From Methylomagnum ishizawai (GTDB lineage: Bacteria > Pseudomonadota > Gammaproteobacteria > Methylococcales > Methylococcaceae), in NCBI RefSeq assembly GCF_019670005.1, contig NZ_AP019783.1, positions 4,118,150 to 4,182,149 on the forward strand: DNA of 64,000 nt, given 5' to 3'. The first letter of the stretch is position 1, and every line of letters begins with the position of its first letter. The notes beneath the pieces are model-generated. The model was not told the DNA's origin. It saw nothing but the letters and a program-made list of their open reading frames with translations, and did not search any database. Below, one piece after another: positions 18,685 through 30,963 of this stretch. Made by a program: the position numbers and the translations under genes.

Positions 18685-19959
18685 ATGAACCATCGCCTTG
18701 CTTTCAAGAAACCGCCGGTCCAGCGGACCGGGCGGAATTTGCTGCCGCTCCTGGCCCTGGCCGCGCTACCGCCGACGGGTACGGCGGACGATTTCGCCGG
18801 CCTGCCCGGCCTCGCGCCCTATCAGCGCAGCCTCGGGGCCGCGTTGGACCAGGCCTGCCCCGAGGCCACGGGCAGCCTGGCCGGGCGCTGCACCCAACTC
18901 CAAGCCCTCGGCCCCCAGCAACAAGCCCAGGCCATCAACCAGCTGACCCCGTATCAATTCCTGCCGCAATCGGGGATGCCGATCAAGCTGCGCATGGCCC
19001 AGATCGACACCCGCGCCCGCCTCGCCGCCTTGCATGCCGGGCAGGAACCCGCCTATAGCTTCGATATCGATGGGCAACGCCATCAAGGCGGGGGCTCGGG
19101 CGACGGGGAATTGCGCGACGGTCCCTGGGGCTGGTTCGTGCAGGGCAAATATCAGGCGGGCGGCAAGGACAAGGGCAGCGCGAGTTTCGATTATCAGACC
19201 TACAACCTGACCCTGGGCGCGGATTACCGGGCGAGCGATCAACTGGTGCTGGGCCTCGCCACCGGCTATACCCGCACCGACGCGCTGATGACCCAGGATT
19301 CCGGCAATATGGGCACGAACGCCTTGTTGGCAGCGTTCTATGGCAGTTATTTCCTGCCCCTGGAGGTTTATCTGGATTGGGCCGCGACCTATGGCAGCTA
19401 CAACAACGACCTGAACCGGAAGTTCGCCTATCCCGGTTTCAACGGCCTCGCGCTCAGCGAACCCGACGCCGATCAATACGGCTTCTCGGCCACGCTGGGT
19501 CGGGATTTCGCCCTGGACGCCTGGACGCTCAACCCCTACGCCCGTTTCGAGTACATCAACCTGCAAATCCCAGCCTACCAGGAAAAAGGCGTCAGCGGCT
19601 TGAATTATCAGGTCGGGCTGCAATCCTACGAGTCCTTCATCAGCGTATCGGGCTTGCAACTCAGCCATGTGTTCAGTACGGCCTGGGGCGTGCTGACGCC
19701 GTCCCTGCGCTTCGAGTGGGAACACCAGTTCCTGAACGACAACCAACTTTTGCATATCCGCCTGGCCGACGCCCCGGCGGGCACCGGCCAGTTCATCCTG
19801 CCGACCGGCAACCCGGACCGGGACTATGTGAACCTGGGCGGCGGGGTGGCGGCGGCGTTCGGCGGGGGTGTGGGGGCGTTCCTGCGCTACGAGGCGCGGC
19901 TGGGCCAGTCCTATCTGACCAGCAATACGGTGGAATTGGGACTGAGGATTCCGTTTTAG
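18685..19959 (+). CDS. Autotransporter beta-barrel domain protein
   Basis: This 424-aa protein has an N-terminal hydrophobic segment (about 18-32, GRNLLPLLALAALPPTGTA) that may act as a signal peptide. A helix-rich section (about 45-115, including QQAQAINQLTPYQFLPQSG) follows, and then a C-terminal autotransporter beta-domain of about 280 residues with alternating strands such as LTLGADYRASDQLVLGLATG. The last strand ends VELGLRIPF, the terminal-phenylalanine signature of BAM-assembled barrels. The passenger is very short, so it may be a barrel protein rather than a true secretor. Its TAG overlaps the stop of the convergent gene downstream. Confidence 0.82.
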   Translation: MNHRLAFKKPPVQRTGRNLLPLLALAALPPTGTADDFAGLPGLAPYQRSLGAALDQACPEATGSLAGRCTQLQALGPQQQAQAINQLTPYQFLPQSGMPIKLRMAQIDTRARLAALHAGQEPAYSFDIDGQRHQGGGSGDGELRDGPWGWFVQGKYQAGGKDKGSASFDYQTYNLTLGADYRASDQLVLGLATGYTRTDALMTQDSGNMGTNALLAAFYGSYFLPLEVYLDWAATYGSYNNDLNRKFAYPGFNGLALSEPDADQYGFSATLGRDFALDAWTLNPYARFEYINLQIPAYQEKGVSGLNYQVGLQSYESFISVSGLQLSHVFSTAWGVLTPSLRFEWEHQFLNDNQLLHIRLADAPAGTGQFILPTGNPDRDYVNLGGGVAAAFGGGVGAFLRYEARLGQSYLTSNTVELGLRIPF

Positions 19960-20531
19960 CGGAACAGGTAGAACAGCCCGGCGATGAAGCCGCCCAAATC
20001 CACCAACCCAATCGCCAAGCCCGAGCCGATCAAGGCGAACAGGAACACGGGATTGGTGAGGGCCAGGGTACCGCCGACCAAGCCTAACAGGTCGCGGGCG
20101 TCGCCCCCCATCATGGCGAGTTCGACCGTGAGTCCGCCGAGTTGCCACAAATCCTTGAAGCGCCCGCCGGAAGGCTTGGCCCCTTGCAGCCGCTCCTTGG
20201 CGTCGCCCGCATAGAGCTTGGCCCGTTGCACCCAATCGGCGATGCGCTGCGGCATCCCGACCGCGTCGTCCAGCACCGACCAGCACCAGCCCGCGACCAT
20301 GGCCGGCACCGCCAGCACCACGCCCACGCCGACCGTTACCGCGGTCGATGCGTGCCAAACGCTGTGGGCGAAGAACGCCAGCCACACCGCCGCCACGCCG
20401 CCGCTCACCGTGCCCCACAACACCGCGCCCTTGAAGCGGTTGGCGAGTCCCTCCGCCACCTTGGCGAAGCCCATGAGGGTGGGGACGAGTTTGGCGAGCG
20501 CCTGCTTATCCGAAGTGTCCTGGAATTGCAT
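19956..20531 (-). CDS. Unrecognised membrane protein
   Basis: I do not recognise this 191-aa protein. Hydrophobic segments lie at about residues 34-56, 63-87 and in the last 45 residues (LALTNPVFLFALIGSGLAIG, then LGGFIAGLFYLF), with a charged amphipathic middle part (AKLYAGDAKERLQGAKPSGG). The segment containing ANRFKGAVLWGTVSGGVAAV is glycine/alanine-rich. It is convergent with the autotransporter, overlapping stop codons by two bases, and lies 15 bp after the Uma2 gene on the same strand, so it may be the last gene of the gat transcript. Confidence 0.7.
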   Translation of the reverse strand: MQFQDTSDKQALAKLVPTLMGFAKVAEGLANRFKGAVLWGTVSGGVAAVWLAFFAHSVWHASTAVTVGVGVVLAVPAMVAGWCWSVLDDAVGMPQRIADWVQRAKLYAGDAKERLQGAKPSGGRFKDLWQLGGLTVELAMMGGDARDLLGLVGGTLALTNPVFLFALIGSGLAIGLVDLGGFIAGLFYLFR

Positions 20532-20546
20532 CCGAAGAGTTCCTGT

Positions 20547-21107
20547 TCAAACCGTCCTGAAAATCGAAGCGACCGGCACCGACCAGCCGGGCACCACATC
20601 GCCGCCATCGAGGGTATCCTGATCGGTCAGCACACGGATGTCGGACAAAGAGCGGTAGACCGTGATCCGACGCTTGCGCGGATCGGCCACGACCACCATG
20701 CGGGTGCCAGCCGCGAGCCAATCGAATGCCTTGTCCTGGACTTCGGTATAGCCATCGCCTGGGGAAATCACCTCTACCGCCAAATCGGGCGCACCGGGCC
20801 AAAATTTCCGCGTATTCCCGACCGCCTCGAACCGCGCCCTGGATACGAAAGCCGCGTCCGGCGCCCGCACCGTGTCGGGATTCGAGCCGATCTTAAAGCC
20901 AGTCTCGGCCCCGAAGGTTTCACCCAAGGCTTGCTCTTCGACAAAATTGCCTAAAAGCCTACCGATCCGCAAAGCCACGATGCCATGCTCCGAGCCTGCC
21001 GGTGCCATCGTCGTCACTTCCCCTTTGATGAGTTCATGCCGCTGACCATCGTCCGGCATGTGCCAAAGTTCGTCCGCCGTGATTAGCCGTTCCGCCACCG
21101 CCCCCAT
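20547..21107 (-). CDS. Uma2 family protein (DUF820, PD-(D/E)XK fold)
   Basis: This 186-aa protein belongs to the Uma2/DUF820 family, predicted restriction-endonuclease-like enzymes of unknown role that are abundant in cyanobacteria and some methanotrophs. Putative active-site residues are the aspartate in VRAPDAAFVS, DLAVEVISPGD (D-x-x-x-E-V), and the following lysine in QDKAFDWLAAG. The ATG at 21107 is preferred because GGAGG lies five bases upstream; a GTG four codons earlier is possible. It follows gatB by 21 bp. A second member is at 51997-52590. Confidence 0.85.
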   Translation of the reverse strand: MGAVAERLITADELWHMPDDGQRHELIKGEVTTMAPAGSEHGIVALRIGRLLGNFVEEQALGETFGAETGFKIGSNPDTVRAPDAAFVSRARFEAVGNTRKFWPGAPDLAVEVISPGDGYTEVQDKAFDWLAAGTRMVVVADPRKRRITVYRSLSDIRVLTDQDTLDGGDVVPGWSVPVASIFRTV

Positions 21108-21128
21108 ATGCGCCTCCACCCCTCGGGT

Positions 21129-22562
<1,434 letters not shown>

Positions 22563-22624
22563 GAGTGATACCTTAAATCGTCAGTAAAAATTATTCCGGC
22601 CAATAGCCAGGTTGGGCGAGCAAC

Positions 22625-23281
22625 TCACGCCTCGCCTTTCATGACCAGGGCACCGTATTCCTCCGGCGTGATCGTGCCGCCATGATCCGCCACCCGGCCC
22701 CTATCCCGCTCCGGCAACACATCTTGCACGGCGTCGATGCGCTTCCAGGGCGGCAATGGAGCCGGGCCATCCGCCTGTGGCACGTATTGGGAAGCGGCGA
22801 CGCGCTGGTGCTTGTGGATATAGCGCGGGCAGTTGACGAAGATTTCGGCGACTTCGACCCGCACCAGCAATTCCGCGCCGGGGAAGCCCGCAAGCAAGGG
22901 ATCGGCGGGATCGACACGGGCGGTGCCGTGGACCCGGATCCGGTGCGGCGTCTCGAAATCGATGAACAACAGGCCCACCTTGGGATTGGCGGCGATATTG
23001 CCCATGGACAGGAACATGCCGTTGCCGTCGTAGCTGGGGAAGGCCAGGGTTTTGCCATCCAAGACCCGGACGAAGCCAGGTGCGCCGCCCTTGTACGAGC
23101 AGGTTGGAAAACCCCGATGATCGACCGTGCTGAGGAAGAACAGGTCGCGGGTTTCGATGAAGCCTTTATGCGGGTCGGCGATGTCCGGGGCCACGATGAT
23201 ATCGCGTACCCGGTCGGCCAGGGCGGTGGTTTCAAATAAAGCCTGCATGTGCCGGTGCGCGTCGCCATAAATGCCAGTCAT
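22625..23281 (-). CDS. Pyridoxamine 5'-phosphate oxidase-family protein
   Basis: This 218-aa protein has the split-barrel flavin-binding fold of the PNPOx superfamily: FFLSTVDHRGFPTCSYKGGA, then LAFPSYDGNGMFLSMGNIAA, then VGLLFIDFETPHRIRVHGTA. It lacks the features of PdxH itself, so a role in vitamin B6 synthesis is not indicated; related proteins are general flavin or haem-utilisation reductases. ATG 23281 has GAGG eight bases upstream and is preferred over GTG 23290. It lies between the zinc-ribbon gene (44 bp) and gatB (62 bp) on the same strand. Confidence 0.85.
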   Translation of the reverse strand: MTGIYGDAHRHMQALFETTALADRVRDIIVAPDIADPHKGFIETRDLFFLSTVDHRGFPTCSYKGGAPGFVRVLDGKTLAFPSYDGNGMFLSMGNIAANPKVGLLFIDFETPHRIRVHGTARVDPADPLLAGFPGAELLVRVEVAEIFVNCPRYIHKHQRVAASQYVPQADGPAPLPPWKRIDAVQDVLPERDRGRVADHGGTITPEEYGALVMKGEA

Positions 23282-23325
23282 GGATTCCACCTCTTCAATA
23301 TTCGATTAAAACCCGCCCGTTTCGG

Positions 23326-24360
23326 TCAATCCACCGGCTTCAAGCTATCGCAACGCGGTTGCTTATCCACCGCCCCGACCTTGAGGGTCCAACGACTGCC
23401 GTCCCGCATCCCGCGCCAAGCTTCCTGCGCCAAGCCGCAGCGGTACTCCCGGCCCTGGCCGCGCAGCAAGACCTCGAAGCGCGATTCGCGCCCGCCTTCC
23501 CGCTCGCAACCCAGGCATGGGCGGGCACCCGCCAAACCCGTTGACGGCCAGCGCGGCGCGAGGTCGTGGCCTTCGGCGCTGGCCTCGCGGCTCCACGACC
23601 AGCGGTCGATGCGGTAATCGCAGCGCTGGTCGTAGACGGGTTCGCTGCGGTATTTGGGGCGGCATTCCTGATGCTCGGTGAAGGTGCCATCGCCCCGGTC
23701 CACCCGCCGCATCTGGCAATCCTGGCCGTCGGGGATTTGTTGATACGAGCGGATTTCCGAATGCCGGGCAACCCCATAGGCCGCGAACGGCATGGAATCG
23801 CACCACGCCGATTCGGCCACCGGCCCGTAACGCTCGATCTGGATCGCTTGCCGCCAGTAATGGCCGGACACCACCACGGTTTCCTGCCGGGTCCAGAACA
23901 GCAGGGCGAGGACCAGGCCCAAGACGGACAGCGCCACGGCAACCCAAAGATAAAGCCGCTGATTCCCTGTCCGGGCCGGAGGGGCCACCGCCGCCGGATG
24001 CCGCCGCCGTTCCGCCTCTTGCTGGCGTAGCGACAGGCTGGCGGCGAATTTGGCCTCGTCGGCCCGCACTTGGTCCTGGAGCCGCTTCGCCCTGGCCGCT
24101 TCGCTCAAAGGCGAACCGCAGCGCCCGCAAAATTCCGCCAAAGCCCCATTCGGCGCTTGGCAGGCCGGGCAGATTTTGTCGGCCCCTTCGTAGCGATGGC
24201 CCAGGACTTCGACCTTGTCCGGTTCGTCCGGGAAATAGCGGGCTTGGGTATCCTGCGGCGCACCGCACTGGGGACAGAATTTCTGGCTCTTGCCCAGGAG
24301 TTTCTGGGCACCGCAGTAGCCGCAATCCCAGAGCATCTCATAGGCGCGGTCCCCGGCCAT
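23326..24360 (-). CDS. Zinc-ribbon membrane protein
   Basis: This 344-aa protein starts with two zinc ribbons made of four CxxC pairs: Cys13/16 with Cys29/32 and Cys64/67 with Cys78/81. A charged helix follows (about 85-125), then one membrane segment (about 133-155, LYLWVAVALSVLGLVLALLF), and then a C-terminal domain of about 190 residues with several cysteines (CDSMPFAAYG, CLGCEREGG) that would face the periplasm. I know no function. It lies 26 bp after gatA on the same strand, splitting gatCA from gatB. Confidence 0.8.
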   Translation of the reverse strand: MAGDRAYEMLWDCGYCGAQKLLGKSQKFCPQCGAPQDTQARYFPDEPDKVEVLGHRYEGADKICPACQAPNGALAEFCGRCGSPLSEAARAKRLQDQVRADEAKFAASLSLRQQEAERRRHPAAVAPPARTGNQRLYLWVAVALSVLGLVLALLFWTRQETVVVSGHYWRQAIQIERYGPVAESAWCDSMPFAAYGVARHSEIRSYQQIPDGQDCQMRRVDRGDGTFTEHQECRPKYRSEPVYDQRCDYRIDRWSWSREASAEGHDLAPRWPSTGLAGARPCLGCEREGGRESRFEVLLRGQGREYRCGLAQEAWRGMRDGSRWTLKVGAVDKQPRCDSLKPVD

Positions 24361-24386
24361 GGCGGCAGCGCCCGGCTAGTCCATAT

Positions 24387-25835
24387 TCACAACGCGGGCG
24401 CTTGCCGATGCCAATCCGTGACCTGCTGATAGCGATGCGCCACGTTCAACAAGCGCTCTTCCGCGAAATAATCGCCGATGATCTGCATCCCCACCGGCAG
24501 CCGGTTGGAAAAGCCCACCGGGATCGACATCCCCGGCAAACCGGCCAGATTCACCGCGATGGTGTAGATATCCGAGAGGTACATGGCGACCGGATCGGCG
24601 GTCTTCTCGCCGAAACGGAACGCGACCGAAGGCGCGGTCGGCCCCATAATGACATCGACCTCCTGGAACGCCCGCTTGAAATCCTCGCTGATGAGGCGGC
24701 GTACCTTCTGCGCCTTGAGGTAATAGGCGTCGTAATAGCCCGCCGACAGCGCGTAGGTGCCGATCAGGATACGGCGCTGCACCTCGGCCCCGAAGCCCTC
24801 GCCGCGGGAACGCATGTACAAATCCTTCAAATCCTTGGGATTCTCGCAGCGATGGCCGTAGCGCACACCGTCGAAGCGGGCCAGATTGGACGAACACTCG
24901 GCGGGCGCGACCACGTAATAGGCGGGCACCGACAAATGCATATTGGGCAGGGAAACTTCCTTCACCGTCGCGCCCAGCTTTTCGTATTCGGCCACGGCGG
25001 CGTGGATCAGGCGGGCGATATCGGCGTCGAGACCCTCGCCGAAGAATTCCTTGGGCAGGCCGATCCGCAAACCTTCGAGGCTGTGATCCAGACCGGCGGC
25101 ATAATCCGGCACCGGCAAATCCACGCTGGTGGAGTCCTTGGGATCGAACCCGGCCATGGTGCGCAACATCAGGGCGCAATCCTCGGCGGTGCGGGCCATG
25201 GGTCCGCCCTGGTCCAGGCTGGAGGCGAAGGCGATCATGCCCCAGCGCGACACCCGGCCATAGGTCGGCTTGATGCCGGTGATACCACAGAAGGAAGCCG
25301 GTTGGCGGATCGAACCGCCGGTATCGGTGCCGGTCGCGCCCGGCACCAACCGCGCCGCCACCGCCGCCGCCGAACCGCCGGAAGAACCGCCCGGCACCGT
25401 GCCGGTATCCCAAGGATTCCTGACCGGCCCGTAGTAGCTGGTCTCGTTGGAGGAACCCATCGCGAACTCGTCCATGTTGAGCTTGCCCAGCATCACGGTC
25501 CCGGCTTGCTTGAAGCGCTCGACCACGGTGGCGTCGTAGGGCGCGATGAAACGGTCGAGCATCTTGGAGCCACAGGAGGTACGGACGCCCTGGGTGCAGA
25601 AGATGTCTTTCTGGCCGATGGGCACGCCGGTCAAAGGCCCGGCCTCGCCACGGGCTAGCGCCGCGTCGGCGGCCTTCGCTGCGGCCAGGGCGCTGTCTTC
25701 GGTGACGGTGACGAAGCTGTTGAGCTGGCCGTCATAGCACTGGATACGGGCCAGGCAGGCTTGGGTCAGTTCGACGCTGCTGAATTCTTTATTCCGCAAG
25801 CCCAAGGCTAATTCGGCGATGGTTTTATCGTGCAT
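24387..25835 (-). CDS. gatA: Asp-tRNA(Asn)/Glu-tRNA(Gln) amidotransferase subunit A
   Basis: GatA (482 aa) hydrolyses glutamine and passes ammonia to GatB. It belongs to the amidase-signature family: the catalytic lysine is in [20 protein letters not shown], and the Ser-cisSer pair in [20 protein letters not shown] and [17 protein letters not shown]. The start is ATG 25835 ([13 protein letters not shown]), 84 bp after gatC; the open frame extends 16 codons upstream without a supporting ribosome binding site. Confidence 0.98.
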   Translation of the reverse strand: MHDKTIAELALGLRNKEFSSVELTQACLARIQCYDGQLNSFVTVTEDSALAAAKAADAALARGEAGPLTGVPIGQKDIFCTQGVRTSCGSKMLDRFIAPYDATVVERFKQAGTVMLGKLNMDEFAMGSSNETSYYGPVRNPWDTGTVPGGSSGGSAAAVAARLVPGATGTDTGGSIRQPASFCGITGIKPTYGRVSRWGMIAFASSLDQGGPMARTAEDCALMLRTMAGFDPKDSTSVDLPVPDYAAGLDHSLEGLRIGLPKEFFGEGLDADIARLIHAAVAEYEKLGATVKEVSLPNMHLSVPAYYVVAPAECSSNLARFDGVRYGHRCENPKDLKDLYMRSRGEGFGAEVQRRILIGTYALSAGYYDAYYLKAQKVRRLISEDFKRAFQEVDVIMGPTAPSVAFRFGEKTADPVAMYLSDIYTIAVNLAGLPGMSIPVGFSNRLPVGMQIIGDYFAEERLLNVAHRYQQVTDWHRQAPAL

Positions 25836-25919
25836 GGAAATTCCAGAAAGCAAAGGGGGGTATTGAGGGACCATTCCCGCCACGGAAGCGTGACAGGATT
25901 GGAAGCTGCCGATTCACCC

Positions 25920-26207
25920 TTATTCGATCACCTTGGGCACCAGATATAGCCCGGCCTCGACCAAGGGCGCATGGGCCTGGAACCGCGCCCTTTGGTCGGG
26001 TTCGAGCGGCTCGTCGGGGCGGAGCCGTTGGGCTTGGTCCAGGGGATGGGCCATGGGCGGCACCGCCTCGGTGTCCACCGCCTCCATCTGGGCCACCAGA
26101 TCGAGGATGCCGGACAGGTCGCGGGCATAGGCTTCGGTCTTGTCGGGATCGATGGCCAGCCGGGCCAGCCATGCGATCTTATTCACATTTTCGGAAGTCA
26201 GGGACAT
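25920..26207 (-). CDS. gatC: Asp-tRNA(Asn)/Glu-tRNA(Gln) amidotransferase subunit C
   Basis: GatC (95 aa) wraps around GatA and GatB and stabilises the complex. Conserved features are VNKIAWLARLAIDPDKTEAY, the D-x-x-G-x-L region DLSGILDLVAQMEAVDTEAV, and LRPDEPLE. The ATG at 26207 gives the standard length; the frame is open further upstream but that part is not GatC-like. It heads the gat gene set and is divergent from mreB. Confidence 0.95.
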   Translation of the reverse strand: MSLTSENVNKIAWLARLAIDPDKTEAYARDLSGILDLVAQMEAVDTEAVPPMAHPLDQAQRLRPDEPLEPDQRARFQAHAPLVEAGLYLVPKVIE

Positions 26208-27592
<1,385 letters not shown>

Positions 27593-27668
27593 TCCCGGCC
27601 CTCCAAGGTCGAAGGCGCGGGGCATCCCTCCTCCGACCATCCGCGACACACTTCAAGGGAGTACCCAT

Positions 27669-28589
27669 CTGAACGGACCGTTTGAAGCAGAGGGCCGGCC
27701 CAGCAAAAGACTGTTCAGCACCGGCTATTCCCTCAACATCCGGCTGGCCGCTTGCGTGGCGGCGGGCTTGGCGCTGCTGACCCTGGAACAACACGGTACC
27801 TGGCAGGGGCTGCGGCTTCCCTTCGCGGCCCTGATCTATCCCTTGCAGCAGGCCGTCAGCTCTCCCGTACACCTGGTCCGTAAGGCCATCGATACCGTTT
27901 CCACCTACACCGACCTCGCCGCCGAGAACCAAAGGCTGCGCGACGAGCAACTGGTGCTGAAAACCAAGCTGCTGAAATTCGCCGCCCTGGAACAGGAGAA
28001 CATACGCCTGCGGGGCTTGCTCGACACCTCGTTCAAGGTGGGCGAGCAAGTCCTGATCGCCGAACTGCTGTCGATCAACCTCGTGCCCTACGAGCATGTG
28101 GTGGTGGTCAACAAGGGCAGCCGTTTCGGCGTGCATCCACAGCAGGCGGTGTTCGACGGCAATGGCGTGGTGGGACAGGTGCTGCGGGTCACGCCGCAGA
28201 CCGCCGAGGTCATGCTCATCACCGATCCCAGCCACGCCATCCCGGTCCAGATCAACCGCAACGGCCTCAGGACCATCGCGCTCGGCACCGGCCAGATCGA
28301 CCGGCTGGCCCTCCCCTACCTCCCCAGCAACGCCGATGTCCAGGTCGGCGATTTGCTGGTGACTTCGGGCATGGGCGGGGTGTTCCCCCAGGGCTACCCG
28401 GTGGCCAAGGTGACGGGGATCGCCCCCCAGAAAAGCCCGTTCGCCAAGATCAGCGCCGTGCCGGTGGCCCAACTGGACCGCAACCGGGAGCTGCTCCTGG
28501 TGTGGAGCGATTCCCAGCCCATCCCGAGGATTCCCGAAGCCGTCCCCAATCCGCCCCCGCGCAGCCCGACCGCCGATGCCCGGCCTTAA
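27669..28589 (+). CDS. mreC: Rod shape-determining protein MreC (probable CTG start)
   Basis: MreC (about 306 aa) is an inner-membrane protein that links MreB to PBP2. It has one membrane helix (about 28-45, ACVAAGLALLTLEQ), a coiled coil (about 75-110, AAENQRLRDEQLVLKTKLLK) and the periplasmic beta-barrel pair ending near KVTGIAPQKSPFAKISAVPV. No in-frame ATG, GTG or TTG lies before the membrane helix. CTG at 27669 has AGGGAG at 27656-27661, seven bases upstream, and yields a normal N-terminal tail. A GTG at 27756 would cut into the membrane helix and seems wrong. Confidence 0.88.
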   Translation: MNGPFEAEGRPSKRLFSTGYSLNIRLAACVAAGLALLTLEQHGTWQGLRLPFAALIYPLQQAVSSPVHLVRKAIDTVSTYTDLAAENQRLRDEQLVLKTKLLKFAALEQENIRLRGLLDTSFKVGEQVLIAELLSINLVPYEHVVVVNKGSRFGVHPQQAVFDGNGVVGQVLRVTPQTAEVMLITDPSHAIPVQINRNGLRTIALGTGQIDRLALPYLPSNADVQVGDLLVTSGMGGVFPQGYPVAKVTGIAPQKSPFAKISAVPVAQLDRNRELLLVWSDSQPIPRIPEAVPNPPPRSPTADARP

Positions 28590-29064
28590 CGTCCGCACCT
28601 ACGCGGTGATGGGGGCCAGTTTGGTGCTGGCGATGATGTTGCGTATCCTGCCCCTCCCGCACGAATGGTTCATCTTCAACCCGGATTGGATCGCGCTGTG
28701 CCTGATCTACTGGACCATGGCCCTGCCGGAACGGGTGGGCGTGGGCACGGCCTGGCTGACGGGGCTGTTCGCCGATGTGCTGACCGGGCGGATGCTGGGC
28801 CAGCACGCGGTGGCCTATTCGGTGATCGCCTACCTGAGCCTGCGCTTCTACCGGCGGCTGCGGCTGTATCCCCTGCCCCAGCAATGCCTGTGGGTGCTGG
28901 GCTTCCTCCTGGCCGGGCAGGTGCTGGTGTATTGGACCCAGCACATCAAGAACGCCGAGAGCATGACCCGGGCCTATTGGCTGCCGCCCCTGGCCGGGGC
29001 CGTGGTCTGGCCCTGGGTGCGGATCGCGCTCCGGCATCTGCGGCGGCGCTACAAGATCGCCTGA
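28576..29064 (+). CDS. mreD: Rod shape-determining protein MreD
   Basis: MreD (162 aa) is a small integral membrane protein of the elongasome. It has about five hydrophobic segments, beginning YAVMGASLVLAMMLRILPLP, and the family-typical acidic/aromatic stretch FNPDWIALCLIYWTMALPER followed by WLTGLFADVLTGRMLGQHAV. It overlaps the end of mreC by 14 bp, so it is translationally coupled, and mrdA follows within 52 bp. Confidence 0.93.
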   Translation: MPGLNVRTYAVMGASLVLAMMLRILPLPHEWFIFNPDWIALCLIYWTMALPERVGVGTAWLTGLFADVLTGRMLGQHAVAYSVIAYLSLRFYRRLRLYPLPQQCLWVLGFLLAGQVLVYWTQHIKNAESMTRAYWLPPLAGAVVWPWVRIALRHLRRRYKIA

Positions 29065-29115
29065 AGCGCGGGCGGATGTTTGAATAGCCGCCCCCCAACC
29101 CATCGCCCCCTCCCC

Positions 29116-30963
29116 ATGGACCGCGAATTCATCTTCAAGGACAGCTTCCGGGAAAACCGGATGTTCCTGAACCGCATCGTCGCCAGCGTGGTGTTCATGT
29201 TGGCCCTGACCCTGGCCCTGGTGGCGCGGTTGATCTATCTGCAAGTGGTCGGCCACGAGCTTTACACCAACCTCTCGCACGACAACCAGGTCAAGATCGC
29301 CCCGCTGGCCCCCTCCCGCGGCCTGATCTTCGACCGCAACGGCGAGGTACTGGCCGACAACATCGCCACCTACAGCCTGGAAGTCGTCCCCGAGCAGGTG
29401 CCGGACCTCAAGGCCACGCTGGCCGAACTCAAGGCGCTCATCAATATCAGCGACGAGGAGATCGCCCGTTTCCAAACCCAGCGCGGCCAGCGCAAGAGCT
29501 TCGAGAGCGTGCCCCTGCGGCTCGAACTCAGCGAGGAGGACATCGCCCGCTTCGCGGTGAAGATGCCGTATTTCCCCGGCGTGGAAATCCGCACCCGGCT
29601 GCTCCGGGCCTATCCCTACGCCGATTTGACGGCCCATGCCGTGGGCTACGTGGGCCGCATCAACGAGGCCGAATTGCAGGTGCTGGACCCGGCCCAATAC
29701 CGCGGCACCTACCATATCGGCAAGACCGGGGTGGAAAAGAGCTACGAGGCCATCCTGCACGGCAAGACCGGCTACGAGGAATATGAAACCAATGTCCAGG
29801 GCCGCGCCATCCAGGTCCTGGGCACCACCGACCCCTTGACCGGGGCCGATCTTTATCTGTCGCTGGACATCCGCCTGCAAAAGACCGCCCTCGACGCCCT
29901 GGGCGAATACTCGGGGGCGGTGGTCGCCATCGAACCCGCCACCGGCAAGGTGCTGGCGATGGCGAGCAAACCCAGCTTCGACCCCAACCCCTTCATCCAC
30001 GGCATCGGCAAGGAACTGTACGACAGCCTGCAAAACGACAAGGAACGGCCCTTGTACGACCGGGTCTTGCGCGGCGTCTATCCGCCCGGCTCGACCGTGA
30101 AGCCGTTCATGGCCCTGGCCGGGATGGAATACCTGGATTTGAGCCCCGGCAAGAAAAGCTATTGCCCCGGCTATTACAAACTGCCGAATTCCGACCACAA
30201 ATACCGCGATTGGCGCAAGGGCGGGCATGGGCCGGTGGATATGCGGTTGGCCATCGTCCAATCCTGCGACGTGTATTTCTACGACCTCGCCAACCATATC
30301 GGCATCGACCGCTTGCAGGAATACATGAGCCGCTTCGGCTTCGGCAGGCACACCGGCATCGACCTGGAAGGCGAGAAATCCGGCCTGTTCCCTTCCCGCG
30401 AATGGAAGAAGAAAAAGCGCAAGACCCAGCAATGGTTCCCCGGCGAAACCCTGATCGCCGGCATCGGCCAGGGTTATGTGCAGGCCACGCCCTTGCAACT
30501 GGCCCGCGCCGTGGCGATGTTCGCCAACCAGGGCCATAGCGTGGAACCGCGGCTGGTGGACAGCATCAAAGCCGGCTACGCGGTGGACAGCCCCTACCCC
30601 CGCAACCACGAAGAAACCGTGGGCCAGATCGACCGCAAACGCTGGCAAGTCGTCACCGACGCCATGATCGACGTGGTGCATAGCCAGCGGGGCACGGCCA
30701 AGGGCATCGCGCCGGGGCTGCGCTACCACATGGCCGGCAAGACCGGCACCGCCCAGGTCTTCACCGTGGGCCAAGGCCAGGACTATAAAAAAATGAACAT
30801 CACCCAGGAAATGCGCGACCACGCTTGGTTCGTGGCCTTCGCCCCGGCGGAGAATCCGCGCATCGCCGTCGCCGTGATCGCCGAGCATGGCGGCCATGGC
30901 GGCTCGGTGGCCGCGCCCATCGCCCGCGCGGTCATGGATCAATACCTCAACGAACGGCCATGA
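29116..30963 (+). CDS. mrdA: Penicillin-binding protein 2 (peptidoglycan transpeptidase)
   Basis: PBP2 (615 aa) cross-links peptidoglycan during elongation. It has a short cytoplasmic tail, one membrane helix (about 18-40), the pedestal domain, and the transpeptidase domain with SxxK (PPGSTVKPFMALAG), SxD in place of SxN (QSCDVYFYDLA, as in other PBP2 proteins) and KTG (GKTGTAQVF). ATG 29116 (MDREFIFKDSFREN) is chosen; a TTG at 29080 would add 12 residues and has a weak GGA site. Its stop overlaps the mrdB ATG (ATGA). Confidence 0.96.
   Translation: MDREFIFKDSFRENRMFLNRIVASVVFMLALTLALVARLIYLQVVGHELYTNLSHDNQVKIAPLAPSRGLIFDRNGEVLADNIATYSLEVVPEQVPDLKATLAELKALINISDEEIARFQTQRGQRKSFESVPLRLELSEEDIARFAVKMPYFPGVEIRTRLLRAYPYADLTAHAVGYVGRINEAELQVLDPAQYRGTYHIGKTGVEKSYEAILHGKTGYEEYETNVQGRAIQVLGTTDPLTGADLYLSLDIRLQKTALDALGEYSGAVVAIEPATGKVLAMASKPSFDPNPFIHGIGKELYDSLQNDKERPLYDRVLRGVYPPGSTVKPFMALAGMEYLDLSPGKKSYCPGYYKLPNSDHKYRDWRKGGHGPVDMRLAIVQSCDVYFYDLANHIGIDRLQEYMSRFGFGRHTGIDLEGEKSGLFPSREWKKKKRKTQQWFPGETLIAGIGQGYVQATPLQLARAVAMFANQGHSVEPRLVDSIKAGYAVDSPYPRNHEETVGQIDRKRWQVVTDAMIDVVHSQRGTAKGIAPGLRYHMAGKTGTAQVFTVGQGQDYKKMNITQEMRDHAWFVAFAPAENPRIAVAVIAEHGGHGGSVAAPIARAVMDQYLNERP

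Noticed and set aside
28450-30942. An 830-codon minus-strand frame across mreC, mreD and mrdA
   Set aside because: Shadow of three well-identified genes on the other strand.
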